Assembly: GCF_950295315.1 (NCBI RefSeq)
Contig: NW_026647561.1
Location: 62,001-126,000 of the forward strand
From: Erinaceus europaeus
Lineage: Eukaryota; Chordata; Mammalia; Eulipotyphla; Erinaceidae
Reading direction: 5' to 3'
Length of the DNA stretch: 64,000 nt
Shown in pieces: positions 6,925 through 20,726 of this stretch. The notes under the pieces are model-generated. The model did not search any database. It had not been told where the DNA came from and was given only the letters and a program-made list of their open reading frames with translations. The translations under genes were made by a program, and so were the position numbers. How positions within the stretch are numbered: the stretch's first letter is position 1; each line of letters starts with the position of its first letter.

Positions 6925-9900
6925 TCCCTGGGTGCCCTGAGCTGCCCCGGAGGATTGGTGGGTGCCTGCCTGGACACATGCCTCCGTAAGGGAGGCCTCT
7001 ATTAATCCCATTGCCTACTGATAGCTGCCCTCCTGCCCCTCCTCCTCCTCCTGCTCCTCCTCCTCCTCCTCCTCTTCTTCCTCCTCCTCCTCCTCCTCCT
7101 CCTCCTCCTCCTCCTCCACCTCCTCCTCCTTCTCTTCCTCATCCTCAGAGGGACTCACTCAGGGCCCTTGGTCTAGGCAAGCCAGGGCTGCTGCTCTGGC
7201 TGCTGCAGCTTCTATCCAGTGGGTGGGTGCAGGAATCTGTTCCTGTCAATCCCTGGTTCCTGGGACCTTCCACGCCTCCAGCTCCCCCCACTCTCTACTC
7301 CAGACCCCTCCACAAGGATGCCCCCTTTCCCCTTGCCCTCTCTCCCCAGGCTCCCCAACTAACATCTACTGTGTGCCTCCCTGCACTACTTTACTGCCAC
7401 CCTGCTTCTGCGCTTCAGCCCTGGGGGCCCAGAGCCAGCCCAGCTGCCATCTCACCGTCCAGCAGGGGGACCTGCCCTAACCCCCTGCCACCAAACCCAC
7501 ACACACTGCCCTGCACACACTCACGGGCTCCCGTGCCTGCAGCCTGCCTCTGAAACAGTCTCCTTCTGCCCCCTAGCCCCCTTACAGCCTCTGCCACGGC
7601 CCCCCACAGACACCTGGGCATGAGCAGCACAGACATGCAACAAGCTCCACTCGCCCCTACTCCATTTGCTCTATGGTTGGTCAAGAACCTTTTTTGCATG
7701 CTGTAGGGGAGGGAGTTGAGAAAGTCCAATGTCCTGGGGAGCAAGAACTGCAAACAGTCCATCTACAATGTAACATTTGGTTCTCAGGCCGCCCAATCCC
7801 TAGTGCGCTGTGCAGACTTTTGACTGGCAAAAACACTCCATCTGAGAGTGAGATCTGGCTGGGCTAGTGGCTCTTTCTGTGGACTAGGACACAGAAAGAC
7901 AGGGTTTTCAGGTTCAAAACCTGTACTTCCCAGAAGATGGTCATTCGCTACGGGTAAAAAAAAAAAAAAAAAGGTTTTTTATTTATTATTTTTCCCCCTG
8001 CCTGGGTAACCTGTCTGCTGCTTGTTTCTCAGTGGAAAAAGGGAAAGATCTTTTTTGGAGGGAAAAGGACCAAAATGCAGGCAGGTGGACTCCGTGGACG
8101 GTGGATGGGGAGTTTACTCCTGCCCTGGCACTAGAGCCCCAGCTGCTGTTCCAGGTGCTCTCTGATACCAGAGATCTCCGTGTGTCGTGTCATGACACTG
8201 TCTCCAGGACTGACCCTCAGGATAAGGAGATTTTAAACGAGGCAGGTCATATTGCCTTCAAAAGTAAATCCAGGGAGGTTTGGCTGTATGTCAGAGGGTT
8301 AAGGCCTTGTGGCGCTCTCGAGAAGAGGGGACAGGTGGAAGGGTCTGGGGTCTGGTGCCCAGACCCCCACCTGCAGGGGAGTCGCTTTACAGGGTGTGAA
8401 GCTGGTCTTTAGGGGCTCTATCTTTCTCTCCCACTCTGTATTTCCCCTGCTCTCTCCTTTTCTCTGTGTCTGATGCAAGGTCAAAACAACAACAACAACC
8501 ACAACAATAACCACCACAGTGACCAAGCAACAAGGGCAGCGAAAGGGGAATAAAAGAGTCCAGGGGCTGTGGATTATTTGTGGCACAGGCACTGAGCTGA
8601 GGCAATAACCCCTTGAGGCAATCAATCAATCAATCAATCAACGAATAAGTAATACAGGTAACAGAGATGTATATGTCCCTGTGTGCTTCCAGAGTTAATG
8701 TAAATACACTTTTGTTTATTTCTTCATTTATTTATTACCTTGCCACGAGAATTTCTTTTCATTGCTAAAAAAAAAGTGTCCCATCAAGGGTACCAGGTGG
8801 TGCCACACCCAGTTAAGCACTCATGTTACAATGCAGGGGGACTGGGCTTCAAGACCCTGGTCCCCACCTGCCGGGGGAAGTCTTTACAAGTGGTGCAGAA
8901 ATGCTACAGGTGACTCTCTCTGTGTCACAAACTCTCTATCCCTCCCTTCCCTCTCAATTCCTGTCTATTTATTCCAGTAAATAATCAAGAAAATTGAAAG
9001 TAAAAAAAGAAAAAGGAAAAGGAAATATTCCACTACTTCAATGGGGCTACTCAGGACAATGCTTTCCTTGTTAAGATCCTCATAGCATAGCATATGCAGA
9101 AAGGCAAAGACGCCATGTATTTTTTAACCCAGTTTTTATATTTATTTATTTATTTATTTATTTATTAAGTGCTTATTCATTTTTGTTATTGATGAATTAA
9201 TGTTTTACATTTGACATAGACTCTGGCTCTGACACCAGCGGTCTCAAGTACCCCTAGATGGTACTCTGCCTCTACAAAACCAATACATTGAGCTATCCAT
9301 GCATCCATCCATCCACCCATCAATCTATACATCCATCCATCCATCCATCCATGCATCCATCCATCCAGCCAGCCAGCCATCCATCCATCCATCCATCCAT
9401 CCATCCATCCACCAGTCAACCAAGCTAAGTACAAAAGGAGATCTCTCCTTGAATGGTGAAGACAAACCAGGATGCATAGGTAGGTTGCAAAGGGGCGAGT
9501 TCGGCTGAATAGGGCAGAGGGGCTGAACCAGGGAATGTGTTGGGGGGTGTGGGTGTGGTGAGCTGGAGATCTGTGAGTTGGGTCACCTCTGGGGCAGGGA
9601 GGGGGTGGAAGGGGTTGCGAACAGCTGTCACTGGAGAACCATCACAAGTGCTGGAGCTGTTGAGCAGGGCACCCGCAAGAGAAGACAGACAAAGGAGAGA
9701 AGCAAAGTGCAGAGGAGAGGAGAGGGGAGAGGATGGTGAGGGCAGGAGAGGACAGGAGAGGACAGGAGAGGACAGGAGTGGAGGGGACCTGAGAAACCTA
9801 CCTGGACAAAGGCAACATACAGACATCCAGGAGGGCAGGCAGGCATGCAGGCAGCTCTGGCCTGGGCTCCCTGGATCCCGGGCACAACTCCACCTGTCTT

Positions 9901-10384
9901 CTCTTGGCTGCCAGCCCTTAGGTCCCTTGTCGGTCAGCACTGGCTTCCCATCCTTCCGTCCCTCTGTGTCAGGGCCCAGGCGTCTGGGCGCTGCTGGCTG
10001 ACCGAGTGGCAGGGCAGTTGGGCTGCCCAGTGCCAGTGTGGCCAGCACAGAATGCCAGGGGCTAGGACATCACAGAGGGCTCCTGTGGTTGCTAGGCCAC
10101 GGGGACCCCGCCCATCCAGTTGACCAGCAGCCATGACCCCCACTCTCAACTTGACCTTGAGGGGTGGTGGCCAGCCACCAGAGCCAGAGCCCCAGGCCAA
10201 AGCAGGTGCAGGTCAGCCGGGCCAAGGGGTTATGGGCAGATTGGTGTGTGTCTGGGCATGGGGCTGGCATCTGAGATCCAGGGCTGGGGACCAAGGTCCG
10301 CCAGGCCCCTGTCCCACCATTTGCACTGACACACAGTCTTGCTGACTGACTGACAGTCCCCGCCCCAGAAATACCCACACCAGG
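6925..10384 (+). repeat. Macrosatellite unit 3 (cluster of private variants)
   Basis: Length 3460 bp. CTC tract 7028-7146; CTCF-like core 7459-7473; A tail 7956-7972 (17 A); SINE-A 8273-8641 (one extra AATC); SINE-B 8788-9025; minus-strand SINE-like element 9140-9298 with six ATTT; ATCC tract 9299-9409; G4 motif 9591-9614. Private bases: G at 8322 (creates CTCGAG), C at 8560 and A at 8706. Shared variants: A at 7494 (also unit 15), A at 8585 (also units 4, 5, 14, 15, 16) and A at 10370 (also unit 4). Confidence 0.97.
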
Positions 10385-13300
10385 TCCCTGGGTGCCCTGA
10401 GCTGCCCAGGAGGATTGGTGGGTGCCTGCCTGGACACATGCCTCCGTAAGGGAGGCCTCTATTAATCCCATTGCCTACTGATAGCTGCCCTCCTGCCCCT
10501 CCTCCTCCTCCTGCTCCTCCTCCTCCTCCTCCTCTTCCTCCTCCTCCTCCTCCTCCTCCTCCTCCTCCACCTCCTCCTCCTTCTCTTCCTCATCCTCAGA
10601 GGGACTCACTCAGGGCCCTTGGTCTAGGCAAGCCAGGGCTGCTGCTCTGGCTGCTGCAGCTTCTATCCAGTGGGTGGGTGCAGGAATCTGTTCCTGTCAA
10701 TCCCTGGTTCCTGGGACCTTCCACGCCTCCAGCTCCCCCCACTCTCTACTCCAGACCCCTCCACAAGGATGCCCCCTTTCCCCTTGCCCTCTCTCCCCAG
10801 GCTCCCCAACTAACATCTACTGTGTGCCTCCCTGCACTACTTTACTGCCACCCTGCTTCTGCGCTTCAGCCCTGGGGGCCCAGAGCCAGCCCAGCTGCCA
10901 TCTCACCGTCCAGCAGGGGGACCTGCCCTAACCCCCTGCCACCACACCCACACACACTGCCCTGCACACACTCACGGGCTCCCGTGCCTGCAGCCTGCCT
11001 CTGAAACAGTCTCCTTCTGCCCCCTAGCCCCCTTACAGCCTCTGCCACGGCCCCCCACAGACACCTGGGCATGAGCAGCACAGACATGCAACAAGCTCCA
11101 CTCGCCCCTACTCCATTTGCTCTATGGTTGGTCAAGAACCTTTTTTGCATGCTGTAGGGGAGGGAGTTGAGAAAGTCCAATGTCCTGGGGAGCAAGAACT
11201 GCAAACAGTCCATCTACAATGTAACATTTGGTTCTCAGGCCGCCCAATCCCTAGTGCGCTGTGCAGACTTTTGACTGGCAAAAACACTCCATCTGAGAGT
11301 GAGATCTGGCTGGGCTAGTGGCTCTTTCTGTGGACTAGGACACAGAAAGACAGGGTTTTCAGGTTCAAAACCTGTACTTCCCAGAAGATGGTCATTCGCT
11401 ACGGGTAAAAAAAAAAAAAAAAAAAAAAAGGTTTTTTATTTATTATTTTTCCCCCTGCCTGGGTAACCTGTCTGCTGCTTGTTTCTCAGTGGAAAAAGGG
11501 AAAGATCTTTTTTGGAGGGAAAAGGACCAAAATGCAGGCAGGTGGACTCCGTGGACGGTGGATGGGGAGTTTACTCCTGCCCTGGCACTAGAGCCCCAGC
11601 TGCTGTTCCAGGTGCTCTCTGATACCAGAGATCTCCGTGTGTCGTGTCATGACACTGTCTCCAGGACTGACCCTCAGGATAAGGAGATTTTAAACGAGGC
11701 AGGTCATATTGCCTTCAAAAGTAAATCCAGGGAGGTTTGGCTGTATGTCAGAGGGTTAAGGCCTTGTGGCGCTCTCGAAAAGAGGGGACAGGTGGAAGGG
11801 TCTGGGGTCTGGTGCCCAGACCCCCACCTGCAGGGGAGTCGCTTTACAGGGTGTGAAGCTGGTCTTTAGGGGCTCTATCTTTCTCTCCCACTCTGTATTT
11901 CCCCTGCTCTCTCCTTTTCTCTGTGTCTGATGCAAGGTCAAAACAACAACAACAACCACAACAATAACCACCACAGTGACCAAGCAACAAGGGCAGCGAA
12001 AGGGGAATAAAAGAGTGCAGGGGCTGTGGATTATTTGTGGCACAGGCACTGAGCTGAGGCAATAACCCCTTGAGGCAATCAATCAATCAATCAACGAATA
12101 AGTAATACAGGTAACAGAGATGTATATGTCCCTGTGTGCTTCCAGAGTTAATGTAAATGCACTTTTGTTTATTTCTTCATTTATTTATTACCTTGCCACG
12201 AGAATTTCTTTTCATTGCTAAAAAAAAAGTGTCCCATCAAGGGTACCAGGTGGTGCCACACCCAGTTAAGCACTCATGTTACAATGCAGGGGGACTGGGC
12301 TTCAAGACCCTGGTCCCCACCTGCCGGGGGAAGTCTTTACAAGTGGTGCAGAAATGCTACAGGTGACTCTCTCTGTGTCACAAACTCTCTATCCCTCCCT
12401 TCCCTCTCAATTCCTGTCTATTTATTCCAGTAAATAATCAAGAAAATTGAAAGTAAAAAAAGAAAAAGGAAAAGGAAATATTCCACTACTTCAATGGGGC
12501 TACTCAGGACAATGCTTTCCTTGTTAAGATCCTCATAGCATAGCATATGCAGAAAGGCAAAGACGCCATGTATTTTTTAACCCAGTTTTTATATTTATTT
12601 ATTTATTTATTTATTTATTAAGTGCTTATTCATTTTTGTTATTGATGAATTAATGTTTTACATTTGACATAGACTCTGGCTCTGACACCAGCGGTCTCAA
12701 GTACCCCTAGATGGTACTCTGCCTCTACAAAACCAATACATTGAGCTATCCATGCATCCATCCATCCACCCATCAATCTATACATCCATCCATCCATCCA
12801 TCCATGCATCCATCCATCCAGCCAGCCAGCCATCCATCCATCCATCCATCCATCCATCCATCCACCAGTCAACCAAGCTAAGTACAAAAGGAGATCTCTC
12901 CTTGAATGGTGAAGACAAACCAGGATGCATAGGTAGGTTGCAAAGGGGCGAGTTCGGCTGAATAGGGCAGAGGGGCTGAACCAGGGAATGTGTTGGGGGG
13001 TGTGGGTGTGGTGAGCTGGAGATCTGTGAGTTGGGTCACCTCTGGGGCAGGGAGGGGGTGGAAGGGGTTGCGAACAGCTGTCACTGGAGAACCATCACAA
13101 GTGCTGGAGCTGTTGAGCAGGGCACCCGCAAGAGAAGACAGACAAAGGAGAGAAGCAAAGTGCAGAGGAGAGGAGAGGGGAGAGGATGGTGAGGGCAGGA
13201 GAGGACAGGAGAGGACAGGAGAGGACAGGAGTGGAGGGGACCTGAGAAACCTACCTGGACAAAGGCAACATACAGACATCCAGGAGGGCAGGCAGGCATG

Positions 13301-13837
13301 CAGGCAGCTCTGGCCTGGGCTCCCTGGATCCCGGGCACAACTCCACCTGTCTTCTCTTGGCTGCCAGCCCTTAGGTCCCTTGTCGGTCAGCACTGGCTTC
13401 CCATCCTTCCGTCCCTCTGTGTCAGGGCCCAGGCGTCTGGGCGCTGCTGGCTGACCGAGTGGCAGGGCAGTTGGGCTGCCCAGTGCCAGTGTGGCCAGCA
13501 CAGAATGCCAGGGGCTAGGACATCACAGAGGGCTCCTGTGGTTGCTAGGCCACGGGGACCCCGCCCATCCAGTTGACCAGCAGCCATGACCCCCACTCTC
13601 AACTTGACCTTGAGGGGTGGTGGCCAGCCACCAGAGCCAGAGCCCCAGGCCAAAGCAGGTGCAGGTCAGCCGGGCCAAGGGGTTATGGGCAGATTGGTGT
13701 GTGTCTGGGCATGGGGCTGGCATCTGAGATCCAGGGCTGGGGACCAAGGTCCGCCAGGCCCCTGTCCCACCATTTGCACTGACACACAGTCTTGCTGACT
13801 GACTGACAGTCCCCGCCCCAGAAATACCCACACCAGG
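10385..13837 (+). repeat. Macrosatellite unit 4
   Basis: Length 3453 bp. Short CTC tract 10488-10597 (110 bp); CTCF-like core 10910-10924; A tail 11407-11429 (23 A); SINE-A 11730-12094; SINE-B 12241-12478; minus-strand SINE-like element 12593-12751 with six ATTT; ATCC tract 12752-12862; G4 motif 13044-13067. Distinguishing bases: A at 10408 (shared with the starts of units 5, 16 and 17), A at 12042 and A at 13823 (the latter shared with the end of unit 3). It is very close to unit 5. Confidence 0.97.
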
Positions 13838-16800
13838 TCCCTGGGTGCCCTGAGCTGCCCAGGAGGATTGGTGGGTGCCTGCCTGGACACATGCCTCCGT
13901 AAGGGAGGCCTCTATTAATCCCATTGCCTACTGATAGCTGCCCTCCTGCCCCTCCTCCTCCTCCTGCTCCTCCTCCTCCTCCTCCTCTTCCTCCTCCTCC
14001 TCCTCCTCCTCCTCCTCCTCCACCTCCTCCTCCTTCTCTTCCTCATCCTCAGAGGGACTCACTCAGGGCCCTTGGTCTAGGCAAGCCAGGGCTGCTGCTC
14101 TGGCTGCTGCAGCTTCTATCCAGTGGGTGGGTGCAGGAATCTGTTCCTGTCAATCCCTGGTTCCTGGGACCTTCCACGCCTCCAGCTCCCCCCACTCTCT
14201 ACTCCAGACCCCTCCACAAGGATGCCCCCTTTCCCCTTGCCCTCTCTCCCCAGGCTCCCCAACTAACATCTACTGTGTGCCTCCCTGCACTACTTTACTG
14301 CCACCCTGCTTCTGCGCTTCAGCCCTGGGGGCCCAGAGCCAGCCCAGCTGCCATCTCACCGTCCAGCAGGGGGACCTGCCCTAACCCCCTGCCACCACAC
14401 CCACACACACTGCCCTGCACACACTCACGGGCTCCCGTGCCTGCAGCCTGCCTCTGAAACAGTCTCCTTCTGCCCCCTAGCCCCCTTACAGCCTCTGCCA
14501 CGGCCCCCCACAGACACCTGGGCATGAGCAGCACAGACATGCAACAAGCTCCACTCGCCCCTACTCCATTTGCTCTATGGTTGGTCAAGAACCTTTTTTG
14601 CATGCTGTAGGGGAGGGAGTTGAGAAAGTCCAATGTCCTGGGGAGCAAGAACTGCAAACAGTCCATCTACAATGTAACATTTGGTTCTCAGGCCGCCCAA
14701 TCCCTAGTGCGCTGTGCAGACTTTTGACTGGCAAAAACACTCCATCTGAGAGTGAGATCTGGCTGGGCTAGTGGCTCTTTCTGTGGACTAGGACACAGAA
14801 AGACAGGGTTTTCAGGTTCAAAACCTGTACTTCCCAGAAGATGGTCATTCGCTACGGGTAAAAAAAAAAAAAAAAAAAAAAAAGGTTTTTTATTTATTAT
14901 TTTTCCCCCTGCCTGGGTAACCTGTCTGCTGCTTGTTTCTCAGTGGAAAAAGGGAAAGATCTTTTTTGGAGGGAAAAGGACCAAAATGCAGGCAGGTGGA
15001 CTCCGTGGACGGTGGATGGGGAGTTTACTCCTGCCCTGGCACTAGAGCCCCAGCTGCTGTTCCAGGTGCTCTCTGATACCAGAGATCTCCGTGTGTCGTG
15101 TCATGACACTGTCTCCAGGACTGACCCTCAGGATAAGGAGATTTTAAACGAGGCAGGTCATATTGCCTTCAAAAGTAAATCCAGGGAGGTTTGGCTGTAT
15201 GTCAGAGGGTTAAGGCCTTGTGGCGCTCTCGAAAAGAGGGGACAGGTGGAAGGGTCTGGGGTCTGGTGCCCAGACCCCCACCTGCAGGGGAGTCGCTTTA
15301 CAGGGTGTGAAGCTGGTCTTTAGGGGCTCTATCTTTCTCTCCCACTCTGTATTTCCCCTGCTCTCTCCTTTTCTCTGTGTCTGATGCAAGGTCAAAACAA
15401 CAACAACAACAACCACAACAATAACCACCACAGTGACCAAGCAACAAGGGCAGCGAAAGGGGAATAAAAGAGTGCAGGGGCTGTGGATTATTTGTGGCAC
15501 AGGCACTGAGCTGAGGCAATAACCCCTTGAGGCAATCAATCAATCAATCAACGAATAAGTAATACAGGTAACAGAGATGTATATGTCCCTGTGTGCTTCC
15601 AGAGTTAATGTAAATGCACTTTTGTTTATTTCTTCATTTATTTATTACCTTGCCACGAGAATTTCTTTTCATTGCTAAAAAAAAAGTGTCCCATCAAGGG
15701 TACCAGGTGGTGCCACACCCAGTTAAGCACTCATGTTACAATGCAGGGGGACTGGGCTTCAAGACCCTGGTCCCCACCTGCCGGGGGAAGTCTTTACAAG
15801 TGGTGCAGAAATGCTACAGGTGACTCTCTCTGTGTCACAAACTCTCTATCCCTCCCTTCCCTCTCAATTCCTGTCTATTTATTCCAGTAAATAATCAAGA
15901 AAATTGAAAGTAAAAAAAGAAAAAGGAAAAGGAAATATTCCACTACTTCAATGGGGCTACTCAGGACAATGCTTTCCTTGTTAAGATCCTCATAGCATAG
16001 CATATGCAGAAAGGCAAAGACGCCATGTATTTTTTAACCCAGTTTTTATATTTATTTATTTATTTATTTATTTATTAAGTGCTTATTCATTTTTGTTATT
16101 GATGAATTAATGTTTTACATTTGACATAGACTCTGGCTCTGACACCAGCGGTCTCAAGTACCCCTAGATGGTACTCTGCCTCTACAAAACCAATACATTG
16201 AGCTATCCATGCATCCATCCATCCACCCATCAATCTATACATCCATCCATCCATCCATCCATGCATCCATCCATCCAGCCAGCCAGCCATCCATCCATCC
16301 ATCCATCCATCCATCCACCAGTCAACCAAGCTAAGTACAAAAGGAGATCTCTCCTTGAATGGTGAAGACAAACCAGGATGCATAGGTAGGTTGCAAAGGG
16401 GCGAGTTCGTCTGAATAGGGCAGAGGGGCTGAACCAGGGAATGTGTTGGGGGGTGTGGGTGTGGTGAGCTGGAGATCTGTGAGTTGGGTCACCTCTGGGG
16501 CAGGGAGGGGGTGGAAGGGGTTGCGAACAGCTGTCACTGGAGAACCATCACAAGTGCTGGAGCTGTTGAGCAGGGCACCCGCAAGAGAAGACAGACAAAG
16601 GAGAGAAGCAAAGTGCAGAGGAGAGGAGAGGGGAGAGGATGGTGAGGGCAGGAGAGGACAGGAGAGGACAGGAGAGGACAGGAGTGGAGGGGACCTGAGA
16701 AACCTACCTGGACAAAGGCAACATACAGACATCCAGGAGGGCAGGCAGGCATGCAGGCAGCTCTGGCCTGGGCTCCCTGGATCCCGGGCACAACTCCACC

Positions 16801-17290
16801 TGTCTTCTCTTGGCTGCCAGCCCTTAGGTCCCTTGTCGGTCAGCACTGGCTTCCCATCCTTCCGTCCCTCTGTGTCAGGGCCCAGGCGTCTGGGCGCTGC
16901 TGGCTGACCGAGTGGCAGGGCAGTTGGGCTGCCCAGTGCCAGTGTGGCCAGCACAGAATGCCAGGGGCTAGGACATCACAGAGGGCTCCTGTGGTTGCTA
17001 GGCCACGGGGACCCCGCCCATCCAGTTGACCAGCAGCCATGACCCCCACTCTCAACTTGATCTTGAGGGGTGGTGGCCAGCCACCAGAGCCAGAGCCCCA
17101 GGCCAAAGCAGGTGCAGGTCAGCCGGGCCAAGGGGTTATGGGCAGATTGGTGTGTGTCTGGGCATGGGGCTGGCATCTGAGATCCAGGGCTGGGGACCAA
17201 GGTCCGCCAGGCCCCTGTCCCACCATTTGCACTGACACACAGTCTTGCTGACTGACTGACAGTCCCCGCCCCAGAGATACCCACACCAGG
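13838..17290 (+). repeat. Macrosatellite unit 5
   Basis: Length 3453 bp. CTC tract 13941-14050 (110 bp); CTCF-like core 14363-14377; A tail 14860-14883 (24 A); SINE-A 15184-15551 with one extra CAA; SINE-B 15698-15935; minus-strand SINE-like element 16050-16208 with six ATTT; ATCC tract 16209-16315; G4 motif 16497-16520. Distinguishing bases: A at 13861, A at 15499, T at 16410 (shared with unit 6) and T at 17061 (private). Confidence 0.97.
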
Positions 17291-20200
17291 TCCCTGGGTG
17301 CCCTGAGCTGCCCCGGAGGATTGGTGGGTGCCTGCCTGGACACATGCCTCCGTAAGGGAGGCCTCTATTAATCCCATTGCCTACTGATAGCTGCCCTCCT
17401 GCCCCTCCTCCTCCTCCTGCTCCTCCTCCTCCTCCTCCTCTTCTTCCTCCTCCTCCTCCTCCTCCTCCTCCTCCACCTCCTCCTCCTTCTCTTCCTCATC
17501 CTCAGAGGGACTCACTCAGGGCCCTTGGTCTAGGCAAGCCAGGGCTGCTGCTCTGGCTGCTGCAGCTTCTATCCAGTGGGTGGGTGCAGGAATCTGTTCC
17601 TGTCAATCCCTGGTTCCTGGGACCTTCCACGCCTCCAGCTCCCCCCACTCTCTACTCCAGACCCCTCCACAAGGATGCCCCCTTTCCCCTTGCCCTCTCT
17701 CCCCAGGCTCCCCAACTAACATCTACTGTGTGCCTCCCTGCACTACTTTACTGCCACCCTGCTTCTGCGCTTCAGCCCTGGGGGCCCAGAGCCAGCCCAG
17801 CTGCCATCTCACCGTCCAGCAGGGGGACCTGCCCTAACCCCCTGCCACCACACCCACACACACTGCCCTGCACACACTCACGGGCTCCCGTGCCTGCAGC
17901 CTGCCTCTGAAACAGTCTCCTTCTGCCCCCTAGCCCCCTTACAGCCTCTGCCACGGCCCCCCACAGACACCTGGGCATGAGCAGCACAGACATGCAACAA
18001 GCTCCACTCGCCCCTACTCCATTTGCTCTATGGTTGGTCAAGAACCTTTTTTGCATGCTGTAGGGGAGGGAGTTGAGAAAGTCCAATGTCCTGGGGAGCA
18101 AGAACTGCAAACAGTCCATCTACAATGTAACATTTGGTTCTCAGGCCGCCCAATCCCTAGTGCGCTGTGCAGACTTTTGACTGGCAAAAACACTCCATCT
18201 GAGAGTGAGATCTGGCTGGGCTAGTGGCTCTTTCTGTGGACTAGGACACAGAAAGACAGGGTTTTCAGGTTCAAAACCTGTACTTCCCAGAAGATGGTCA
18301 TTCGCTACGGGTAAAAAAAAAAAAAAAAAAAAAAGGTTTTTTATTTATTATTTTTCCCCCTGCCTGGGTAACCTGTCTGCTGCTTGTTTCTCAGTGGAAA
18401 AAGGGAAAGATCTTTTTTGGAGGGAAAAGGACCAAAATGCAGGCAGGTGGACTCCGTGGACGGTGGATGGGGAGTTTACTCCTGCCCTGGCACTAGAGCC
18501 CCAGCTGCTGTTCCAGGTGCTCTCTGATACCAGAGATCTCCGTGTGTCGTGTCATGACACTGTCTCCAGGACTGACCCTCAGGATAAGGAGATTTTAAAC
18601 GAGGCAGGTCATATTGCCTTCAAAAGTAAATCCAGGGAGGTTTGGCTGTATGTCAGAGGGTTAAGGCCTTGTGGCGCTCTCGAAAAGAGGGGACAGGTGG
18701 AAGGGTCTGGGGTCTGGTGCCCAGACCCCCACCTGCAGGGGAGTCGCTTTACAGGGTGTGAAGCTGGTCTTTAGGGGCTCTATCTTTCTCTCCCACTCTG
18801 TATTTCCCCTGCTCTCTCCTTTTCTCTGTGTCTGATGCAAGGTCAAAACAACAACAACAACCACAACAATAACCACCACAGTGACCAAGCAACAAGGGCA
18901 GCGAAAGGGGAATAAAAGAGTGCAGGGGCTGTGGATTATTTGTGGCGCAGGCACTGAGCTGAGGCAATAACCCCTTGAGGCAATCAATCAATCAATCAAC
19001 GAATAAGTAATACAGGTAACAGAGATGTATATGTCCCTGTGTGCTTCCAGAGTTAATGTAAATGCACTTTTGTTTATTTCTTCATTTATTTATTACCTTG
19101 CCACGAGAATTTCTTTTCATTGCTAAAAAAAAAGTGTCCCATCAAGGGTACCAGGTGGTGCCACACCCAGTTAAGCACTCATGTTACAATGCAGGGGGAC
19201 TGGGCTTCAAGACCCTGGTCCCCACCTGCCGGGGGAAGTCTTTACAAGTGGTGCAGAAATGCTACAGGTGACTCTCTCTGTGTCACAAACTCTCTATCCC
19301 TCCCTTCCCTCTCAATTCCTGTCTATTTATTCCAGTAAATAATCAAGAAAATTGAAAGTAAAAAAAGAAAAAGGAAAAGGAAATATTCCACTACTTCAAT
19401 GGGGCTACTCAGGACAATGCTTTCCTTGTTAAGATCCTCATAGCATAGCATATGCAGAAAGGCAAAGACGCCATGTATTTTTTAACCCAGTTTTTATATT
19501 TATTTATTTATTTATTAAGTGCTTATTCATTTTTGTTATTGATGAATTAATGTTTTACATTTGACATAGACTCTGGCTCTGACACCAGCGGTCTCAAGTA
19601 CCCCTAGATGGTACTCTGCCTCTACAAAACCAATACATTGAGCTATCCATGCATCCATCCATCCACCCATCAATCTATACATCCATCCATCCATCCATCC
19701 ATGCATCCATCCATCCAGCCAGCCAGCCATCCATCCATCCATCCATCCATCCACCAGTCAACCAAGCTAAGTACAAAAGGAGATCTCTCCTTGAATGGTG
19801 AAGACAAACCAGGATGCATAGGTAGGTTGCAAAGGGGCGAGTTCGTCTGAATAGGGCAGAGGGGCTGAACCAGGTAATGTGTTGGGGGGTGTGGGTGTGG
19901 TGAGCTGGAGATCTGTGAGTTGGGTCACCTCTGGGGCAGGGAGGGGGTGGAAGGGGTTGCGAACAGCTGTCACTGGAGAACCATCACAAGTGCTGGAGCT
20001 GTTGAGCAGGGCACCCGCAAGAGAAGACAGACAAAGGAGAGAAGCAAAGTGCAGAGGAGAGGAGAGGGGAGAGGATGGTGAGGGCAGGAGAGGACAGGAG
20101 AGGACAGGAGAGGACAGGAGTGGAGGGGACCTGAGAAACCTACCTGGACAAAGGCAACATACAGACATCCAGGAGGGCAGGCAGGCATGCAGGCAGCTCT

Positions 20201-20726
20201 GGCCTGGGCTCCCTGGATCCCGGGCACAACTCCACCTGTCTTCTCTTGGCTGCCAGCCCTTAGGTCCCTTGTCGGTCAGCACTGGCTTCCCATCCTTCCG
20301 TCCCTCTGTGTCAGGGCCCAGGCGTCTGGGCGCTGCTGGCTGACCGAGTGGCAGGGCAGTTGGGCTGCCCAGTGCCAGTGTGGCCAGCACAGAATGCCAG
20401 GGGCTAGGACATCACAGAGGGCTCCTGTGGTTGCTAGGCCACGGGGACCCCGCCCATCCAGTTGACCAGCAGCCATGACCCCCACTCTCAACTTGACCTT
20501 GAGGGGTGGTGGCCAGCCACCAGAGCCAGAGCCCCAGGCCAAAGCAGGTGCAGGTCAGCCGGGCCAAGGGGTTATGGGCAGATTGGTGTGTGTCTGGGCA
20601 TGGGGCTGGCATCTGAGATCCAGGGCTGGGGACCAAGGTCCGCCAGGCCCCTGTCCCACCATTTGCACTGACACACAGTCTTGCTGACTGACTGACAGTC
20701 CCCGCCCCAGAGATACCCACACCAGG
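17291..20726 (+). repeat. Macrosatellite unit 6 (shortest unit)
   Basis: Length 3436 bp, the shortest, because the CTC tract (17394-17503, 110 bp) and the ATTT tail (four copies) are both short. CTCF-like core 17816-17830; A tail 18313-18334 (22 A); SINE-A 18635-18999; SINE-B 19146-19383; minus-strand SINE-like element 19498-19648; ATCC tract 19649-19751; G4 motif 19933-19956. Distinguishing bases: T at 19846 (shared with unit 5) and T at 19875 (private). Confidence 0.97.
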
